From positions 1 to 11,703 of the forward strand of contig CALHQN010000021.1 in NCBI GenBank assembly GCA_938036585.1: DNA of 11,703 bases, given 5' to 3'. The notes beneath the pieces were generated by a model. The model saw only the letters and a program-made list of their open reading frames with translations, did not search any database and had not been told where the DNA came from. Each line of letters begins with the position of its first letter. Position 1 is the stretch's first letter. Origin of the DNA: an uncultured Campylobacter sp. GTDB lineage: Bacteria > Campylobacterota > Campylobacteria > Campylobacterales > Campylobacteraceae. Shown in pieces: positions 6,556 through 11,703 of the stretch. A program made the position numbers and the translations under genes.

Positions 6556-6905
6556 AAGTCGCAGCGGGTAAAATTTCATAGCGGGCGCCGCCCGGATAGA
6601 ATTTTGCAGGAGGCGACGGGCGCGGCGAGTGCAACTGTAGGAGATGACGGGCGCGACCGCAATGATCGGCTGGCGGACATAAAATTTAAACCGCTCGCGG
6701 AATTTTAAATTTGAAAGGCAAAATTTTAGCCTAACGGCATGCGGCAAAATTCTACGACCGAGCAGCGAGCGCTAGAGCTTAAAGCGGCGCAAAATGGGCG
6801 CGCGCAACAGCGAATGTATCAGCTCAGGCGGCAAGCGATAGTTAAAGCCGTGCAGTCATAAAATTTAGATCGTCTCTTGAGATAGTGAAATTTAAAGACG
6901 AAATT
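6556..6905. other. Non-coding spacer downstream of the truncated receptor
   Basis: I read all minus-strand frames for remains of the receptor's missing beta-barrel and saw none. The frames break often and show no barrel-like alternation. The region holds a near-tandem direct repeat (6606-6655), several AAATTT/AAAATTTT boxes (near 6680, 6707, 6721, 6861, 6889) and no recognisable RNA gene. Confidence 0.55.
6606..6655 (+). repeat. Near-tandem 19-nt direct repeat
   Basis: GCAGGAGGCGACGGGCGCG (6606-6624) and GTAGGAGATGACGGGCGCG (6637-6655) match at 16 of 19 positions, at a 31-nt step. No third copy is seen. Confidence 0.6.
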
Positions 6906-8081
6906 TCATACCAAACGACGAGTCGCTAAATTTAAACCGCCCGATTTCATATCGGCGTAGGAGTCTTTGATATGGTCGTTAAACATCTTGTTTCGCTCGG
7001 GCGCGTAGGTTACGCTCGGCGTGATAGTTAGGCGGTCGCTTGCATACCAGAGCGCCTTTAGGAAGTAGTTGTCAATATTTCGCCTCTGAACTCGCTCGGT
7101 GATGGTCGTATCGGCGTTATATCTTCTGTCGTAGGCCTTGAGCGGAATTTTACTTCTAGTGTTGGTGTAGCCGAACATCAAGCCCAGATCCTCGGTAACG
7201 GTGCCCTCTAAATTTAATCTCGTGATCCACTTATCAAATCTCGGCTGATTTAGAGGCGTAGCGGAGTTTTCAAAGTTTTGCTCATCGCCGTAGATATGGT
7301 ATCTAGTCCAACTATCTTCGGTGTGCTGCATCGAAAATTTGCCGTGAAAGCCTGCGCGCGGATCTCGCGTCTTAGCCTCCACTACGCCACCGGTAAATCC
7401 GCCGTATTTGGCGGAGACGCCGCTATCGTGCACCTCGACGCTTCGTAAAAAGTCGCTATCGATCGCCATACCTTGCGAGACGGAATTCATCGTATCAAAC
7501 GCCGAGAAGCGCGTAGGATTGCCGCCGGGGTTTCTAGCGGGATCGAGATCGTTATTCATATTCGCGCCGTCGAGCATAAAGTTATTTTGCCAATACTTCG
7601 CGCCGTTGATGCTGATGTTTGCGGGGCTGATCTCGCCGAGCGTCGTGCTCTGGCGGTTCGTGGAGCTAAATTGCACGTTTGGATTGGTACGCAAAAGCTG
7701 CACGAAGTCGCCGTTGCCGCTAGGCATCGACTCGATCATCGTTCTGCCTATTTTTTGCGTACCGCCGTAGCTGTCGCCGACGCTCGTCAGGCTCGAGTCG
7801 ATATTACCGACGACGACTATTTCGGGGAATTTATAACTATTTATCGCCGCAGCGGAGCTCTGCGCGCCTGGGTTTTCTTTAGTAGAAACGCTCCTTGTTG
7901 CGTTATTTTCAGACGAATCCTGCGCGATGCTTAGACTGCAAAGGCACGCCGCAACTATTAAGGAGCGCGCAAGCCCCCCCCCGCAGCGATTTTGAGTAAA
8001 TTCCTCGCCTTTTACGGAAGCGGAATAATTGCGGCCTGCGCCGCTTTTACATGGCTTACAGGCCCAAAAACCGACAATCAT
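6906..8081 (-). pseudogene. TonB-dependent outer-membrane receptor, barrel-truncated, with G9 tract
   Basis: Full receptors of this kind import ligands through an outer-membrane beta-barrel powered by TonB and are usually 650-1000 aa; this frame stops after 391. An unusual N-terminal extension (1-39) precedes the signal-peptide core SLIVAACLCSLSIAQ (40-54). A TonB box-like EIVVV (87-91) follows, then a full plug domain (about 105-240, including NISINGAKYWQNNFMLDGA, 155-173, and GVSAKYGGFTGGVVEAKTRDP, 221-241). Only the first barrel strands are present (about 245-388). After GGLNLAT the sequence becomes spacer-like and ends at a stop. The ATG is supported by AAGGAG (8087-8092) 5 nt upstream. 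The frame crosses nine Gs (7982-7974) that must be in register to reach the signal peptide. It lies downstream of an M16 protease on the same strand. I expect no transport activity from this stub, though an assembly error or a recombination donor role is possible. Confidence 0.85.
7974..7982 (-). repeat. Homopolymeric G9 tract, likely phase-variable
   Basis: Nine consecutive C on the plus strand (nine G in the coding strand) lie at codons 34-36 of the receptor frame, between the start and the signal peptide. With nine the frame is open. By my reading, eight Gs gives a stop within about four codons after the tract, and ten gives a stop about 16 codons after it. Such tracts are the standard slipped-strand on/off switches of Campylobacter surface genes. 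Confidence 0.75.
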
Positions 8082-8155
8082 CTTTTCTCCTTTTTTGAAA
8101 ATAAAAATTAAGACTTAGGAAATTTAGCCAATAATATTTTAAATTTCAATTAAAG

Positions 8156-8170
8156 TGATAACAATTATAC
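8156..8170 (-). promoter_or_regulatory. Fur-like box overlapping the receptor -10
   Basis: TGATAACAATTATAC (8156-8170) fits the 7-1-7 Fur pattern TGATAAT-N-ATTATCA at 11 of 14 defined positions. It covers the minus-strand -10 TATAAT (8169-8164). The leader to the receptor ATG would be about 75 nt. Repression by iron-bound Fur would fit a TonB-dependent receptor. The match is partial, so the regulator is inference; the -10 itself is a perfect match. Confidence 0.55.
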
Positions 8171-8207
8171 GACTTATGCAATCAATAGAAAAAATGTAAC
8201 AAAATAG

Positions 8208-8251
8208 CGATATATCGGCGAGATAAATCTATTTCAAAATAAAATTTATCT
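8208..8251. repeat. Two AT-rich inverted repeats upstream of the receptor promoter
   Basis: CGATATATCG (8208-8217) is a perfect 10-nt palindrome. AGATAAAT (8221-8228) and ATTTATCT (8244-8251) are exact 8-nt arms around a 15-nt spacer. They lie about 40-80 nt upstream of the receptor -10 and have no T-run, so a protein-binding role is more likely than termination. Confidence 0.45.
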
Positions 8252-8410
8252 AAAATCTATGCACGGTACAGATGGGCTTAATTGAGTTTTATTCTTGGGT
8301 ATATTTTTAAAGTACGTAAATTTGCGGCGCCAAAATTTGCCGTGCAAGCGCCGTTAAATTTAAACTCGCCGAGTAAATTTAACGAGCAAAATTTAAATGC
8401 GCCGAGCCCG
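8252..8410. other. Spacer after the M16 protease gene
   Basis: The stretch between the protease stop and the receptor control region contains several AAATTT boxes (for example near 8318, 8334, 8355, 8374, 8389) and no open frame I support. A plus-strand open frame starting at 8282 runs antisense into the protease gene and is a shadow. No terminator with a T-run is seen for the protease. Confidence 0.5.
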
Positions 8411-11152
8411 CTAAAATTTCGGCGCATTTATCCTCACCGTCTCATCGGTGTCAAAAATATATGTCTGCGCCGCCTCCGCGATATCCTTCGGCGAGATGGA
8501 ATTTATGATCTTTTCAAAGGTCTTAAAATCGGCGATCTCCTCATTCCAAAGCGCGTATTTTACGAGCGCGTCGTTCCAAAACTCAGGGCTTTCTCGAGCG
8601 GTACGCGCCGTGATAATCTGGGATTTTTTAAAATTTTCAAGATGCCGCGCTACGTCCGATCCGCCGCCTGCGATTTCTGCAAAAATTTCTCTAATTGCGG
8701 ATAAAATTTGATCCGTATTTTGCGGCGCGCAGGAAAACGAAATATGAAGGCTCGAGTGCTCGTACGGGATGCGGCTTAGGCTCGAAGCGACCGAAAAGCC
8801 GTAAGTACGCCCCTCGTCCTCTCTGATGCGCTCCCTAAGTGCTTCCTGAAGCACCGAAGCTAGAGCTGAAATTTTTATTGCATTTTCAAGCGAGTATGGA
8901 GCGGATTTGTTTATCGCGGTAAGCGCGACGTCGCTTCTAGGGGAGTTTTGATAGTTGCGCATAAAAACGTGCCGTCCGCTTAAGCTGCGAATTCCGTCGT
9001 CTTTAAAATCCTCGCGCTCATTGCGAGCAGGCAGACTCGCCAGATATTTTTTTATGAGGACTTCAGCGTCTTTTAACTCAAAATCGCCGCTAAGCACGAA
9101 AGTGTAGGATGCGGCGTTGCTAAATTTATCATAGACGATCTTTTTTAGCTCATCCGCGTTAAGCGCTTTGATCTGCGCGGCGCTTAGAGGGCGCATTCGC
9201 TCATTGCCGCCGTAAAAAAACTCGCTAAATTCCCTGCTAAATTTATACCCGGGCAGCTTCTCGTTTCGCGCAAGCTCGTCGAGCGATTTTATCTTTAAAT
9301 TTTGCAGAGCTTTCTCGTCCGTGCGCGGAGAGCTAAGCTCTAAGTTTATCGCTTCCAGCAGCCATTTTAGATCCTGCGAGCCGCAGCTTCCGTAAAATCC
9401 GTGCGAGAATGCGGAGATGTTTTTGCGGTAATTCACCTGCCGCCCGCTTAAAATTTGCGAAATTTCATAATTGTTAAACTCACCCGCACCGCTTTCGTTT
9501 GCAAGCATCGCGGCAAAACTGCCGAGCCCGGGGTGCGCCAGATTGGACATTCCGCCTCTGCTTACCGCGGCGAACGAGATGAAATCCTTGCGCGTCTTAA
9601 GCGGCTTTAAGATCACGGTCGCGTTATTTTCAAGCAGGTAGGTATAAAATTTAAATCGCGGCTCAAAGCTTTTGCTTAAAATTTTGCCCTCAGGCAGGTT
9701 TTTAGAAACCAGGCTACCCGGTAGCTTTTTATGCGCGGCATGCGTATTTATCGCCTTAGCGCCGCTTTGCAGCTTTTTAAATTTAGCCTCGTCCAGATTA
9801 TATCCGGAGCCGCTAAAGACGCTTGCATGCACCTCGCCCAGATCCGTAAGGCGCCTAAATTCTAAATTTAGCTCCTCCAGGCTGATCTCGCGCAGCAGCT
9901 TTATTTCCAAATCCCGCTGTTTTGCGGCGCTAGGCAGGACGGCTCCTGATTTTACGGCATGAAGAATCTCCCTTGCAAAAAACGCGGAATTTGCGCTTTT
10001 TTTGCGCTCAAAGGCGCTGTGCCGCGAGCTGATCAAAGCATCCTTCGCAAGGGCGAAATCGCGCGCGTCAAAGCCGCTATCTCGCAAGCCTTTGATTAGC
10101 CCGAGCGCCTGCGAGATCGCGCCGTCAAAATCTCCGCCCAAAACGGCGACGTCGAAGTTATGGATCGTTTTTTGAAACTGCAAATTCGATCTGGAAAAAT
10201 TAACGTGCAACAGCGCGCCTTCGCTAGCCTTCGCTCGTTCGTAAATCGTAGAGATGAGGCTTGAGATAAGCTCGCTTTTTAAAATTTTTCTCGCATTCGC
10301 CTCGCTATTTGGGGGCGCAAATTCCTCCCAAAACGAAATTTTGACGGAATTTAGCGATGTTTCATTCGTGTCGTAATTGTAAATTTTCAAACCCTGCCTG
10401 GGCGGAATGCCCATATCCTGGCGGGCGTAGGAGTTTGTATTTTTAAGAGGCGAAAAATTTTGCTCTAGCAGTTTTAAAATTTTATCCCTTTTAAAATCGC
10501 CCACGGCTATAAATTTCATAGACCTGGGCTGGTAAATTTTTTGATAAAGCTCCTTGATTCGCTGCGCGCTTACGGATTTTACGACTGCCATATCGCCGAT
10601 CGGCGCGCGATCAAAATACGCGCTGCCGCCGTAAAGCTCCTCATCCATCCGCTCGTAAAGCCTCGCGATCGGCGTATCGCGGCTACGCGACTCCTCGATT
10701 ATGACGCCTCTTTCTTTTACGAGCTCGAGCGGATTAAACTCCACTCCGTCCGCAATCGAAGCAAAAATTTTAAAAACGTCCTTTAAATTTTCTTCGCTAA
10801 CGGCGATGTTAAGCGTGTAGATCGTGCTGTCGTAGCCCGTCTGCGCATTTACGTCGGCGCCGAATTTCACGCCCAGGCTCTGCAGCTTTTTAATGAGCTC
10901 GTTTTTGCTAAAATCGCGGCTTCCGTTAAAGGACATATGCTCTATGAAATGCGCAAGCCCGCGTTCATTAGGGCCCTCATCAATCGAGCCCGCATCCACG
11001 ATGAGATAAAAAACGGCGGAATTTTTAGGCACGGAATTTTCTAAAATATAGTATCTAAGCCCGTTTGGCAGCGCCCCTCGCAGGACGGCTTCGTCCCAAT
11101 CAAGCGCAAAAGCCCCCGCACAAAGCAGTAAAAATAGTAAAATTTTTCGCAT
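8411..11152 (-). CDS. M16 family zinc protease (PqqL/FusC type), periplasmic
   Basis: The 913-aa protein is close to the length of E. coli PqqL. A signal peptide MRKILLFLLLCAGAFA (1-16) directs it to the periplasm. The inverted zinc motif HFIEH (68-72, in GLAHFIEHMSFNGS) supplies His68 and His72 with catalytic Glu71. Glu147 in LVKERGVIIEE is the likely third ligand, at the expected distance. Four homologous domains make the clam-shell: catalytic (20-210), its partner (about 205-470), an inactive catalytic-like domain (about 495-720) and a last one (about 725-913). The last carries RIREDEGRTYGFSV (775-788), the Arg/Tyr substrate-binding region of M16 enzymes. The start has AAAGGG (11158-11163) 5 nt upstream and fits the signal peptide. 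Only a poor -10 is visible. The TonB-receptor remnant downstream suggests it cuts an imported protein ligand. The frame is intact. Confidence 0.93.
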   Translation of the reverse strand: MRKILLFLLLCAGAFALDWDEAVLRGALPNGLRYYILENSVPKNSAVFYLIVDAGSIDEGPNERGLAHFIEHMSFNGSRDFSKNELIKKLQSLGVKFGADVNAQTGYDSTIYTLNIAVSEENLKDVFKIFASIADGVEFNPLELVKERGVIIEESRSRDTPIARLYERMDEELYGGSAYFDRAPIGDMAVVKSVSAQRIKELYQKIYQPRSMKFIAVGDFKRDKILKLLEQNFSPLKNTNSYARQDMGIPPRQGLKIYNYDTNETSLNSVKISFWEEFAPPNSEANARKILKSELISSLISTIYERAKASEGALLHVNFSRSNLQFQKTIHNFDVAVLGGDFDGAISQALGLIKGLRDSGFDARDFALAKDALISSRHSAFERKKSANSAFFAREILHAVKSGAVLPSAAKQRDLEIKLLREISLEELNLEFRRLTDLGEVHASVFSGSGYNLDEAKFKKLQSGAKAINTHAAHKKLPGSLVSKNLPEGKILSKSFEPRFKFYTYLLENNATVILKPLKTRKDFISFAAVSRGGMSNLAHPGLGSFAAMLANESGAGEFNNYEISQILSGRQVNYRKNISAFSHGFYGSCGSQDLKWLLEAINLELSSPRTDEKALQNLKIKSLDELARNEKLPGYKFSREFSEFFYGGNERMRPLSAAQIKALNADELKKIVYDKFSNAASYTFVLSGDFELKDAEVLIKKYLASLPARNEREDFKDDGIRSLSGRHVFMRNYQNSPRSDVALTAINKSAPYSLENAIKISALASVLQEALRERIREDEGRTYGFSVASSLSRIPYEHSSLHISFSCAPQNTDQILSAIREIFAEIAGGGSDVARHLENFKKSQIITARTARESPEFWNDALVKYALWNEEIADFKTFEKIINSISPKDIAEAAQTYIFDTDETVRINAPKF

Positions 11153-11703
11153 TTAAGCCCTTTATTTTTCTAATAAAATTCGCTCGCAAACCTTTCGGCA
11201 GGCTCTTCTCTTTCGGCTTATCAATCTGCCCGCCTGGTCATTTTTTGGATTTGCTCGCCTCGACCCGTTAGCCTGCGATATCTCTTAGATCCGCCTACTT
11301 TTAACCCGCCTGCTAGCTGCGCCAGCATCCGCGATCTTCCTCGCGAGTGCATCGGTTCTAGGTTTGCGCTGCGCAGCTTCCCTCGTTTATTTTATCACTC
11401 AGAGGTACGCAGGCGCATTTGATCTTTATCTGCGCGAAGGCACGGCAGTACGGCGGCGCGCTCGCGCAAAATAAATTTTGAAATTTACTCGGGCTCCGGC
11501 TAAATTTAAACAGCGCGAGTCGGTAAATTTTAAAATTTTGCGCCTCGCGCGGCAGACTACTAGGCTTTGAAATTTCATAGCTAAATTCTGCGGCTAGCTT
11601 TCACGACCGCTTTTATATCCGGACGGACGAGTATTTAAATTTAGCATCGCCTTTGCTCTTACTGCGCGCTGTTTTATACGGATCGATCAAAAAACTTCCG
11701 ATG
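11153..11703. other. Non-coding spacer upstream of the M16 gene, to window end
   Basis: I see no supported gene or RNA gene here. The part 11184-11470 almost lacks AAATTT, unlike other spacers. It contains GCTGCGCAGC (11368-11377, palindrome) and distant arms TGCGCGA (11431-11437) and TCGCGCA (11462-11468). From 11472 on, AAATTT boxes return. An ATG at 11701 ends the window. A weak TATACG lies about 25 nt before it, but no ribosome binding site is seen, so I do not call a gene start. Confidence 0.5.

Noticed and set aside
6544..6747. Minus-strand open frame of 67 codons between receptor stub and DUF6882 gene
   Set aside because: Contains no beta-barrel pattern that would continue the receptor, has no clear ribosome site and spans the promoter region of the next gene.
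11701..11703. Start of a new plus-strand gene at the last ATG
   Set aside because: Only three bases are visible, no ribosome binding site precedes it and the upstream -10 candidate TATACG is weak.

Overview
The window looks like a chromosomal piece of a moderately GC-rich Campylobacter (an oral-type species such as the C. gracilis/showae/rectus group is my guess). I base this on the DnaX and Prs proteins, on TATAAT-type -10 boxes without clear -35 boxes, on AAGGAG ribosome binding sites, on a long G-tract inside a surface-protein gene, and on the very large number of AAATTT hexamers in genes and spacers. The species call is inference.

Layout: (1) 1-1686 (+) is the 3' part of dnaX, with a divergent first ~50 bases at the window edge. 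(2) 1687-2451 is a long non-coding spacer full of AAATTT and degenerate direct repeats, ending in the prs promoter. (3) 2452-3381 (+) is prs, PRPP synthetase. (4) 3382-3993 is another long repeat-like spacer. (5) 3994-4512 (-) is a small lipoprotein. It is divergent, across an AT-rich regulatory region, from (6) 4816-5559 (+), an unrecognised membrane protein with a hairpin leader. (7) 5770-6474 (-) is a DUF6882-type protein with its own promoter and a perfect 11-bp leader hairpin. (8) 6906-8081 (-) is the N-terminal part of a TonB-dependent outer-membrane receptor, with a G9 tract between its start codon and signal peptide and a Fur-like box over its -10. (9) 8411-11152 (-) is a full-length 913-aa M16 (PqqL/FusC-type) periplasmic zinc protease, upstream of the receptor on the same strand. 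(10) 11153-11703 is a non-coding spacer.

The most interesting unit is 6906-11152. A TonB-dependent receptor next to a secreted M16 protease is the hallmark of protease-associated import systems (FusA/FusC and YddB/PqqL), which import a protein ligand and cut it in the periplasm to obtain iron or another nutrient. Here the receptor carries what looks like a phase-variable on/off G-tract and a candidate iron-responsive operator, yet most of its beta-barrel is missing. The locus may therefore be a decaying, silent or recombining copy.

The second theme is genome-wide in character. AAATTT fits RAATTY, the methylation motif (CtsM) that marks DNA as acceptable for natural transformation in Campylobacter jejuni. 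Its density in the spacers is tens of times above chance by my rough estimate. Only about 73% of the window is coding (about 63% without the truncated receptor), low for Campylobacter.
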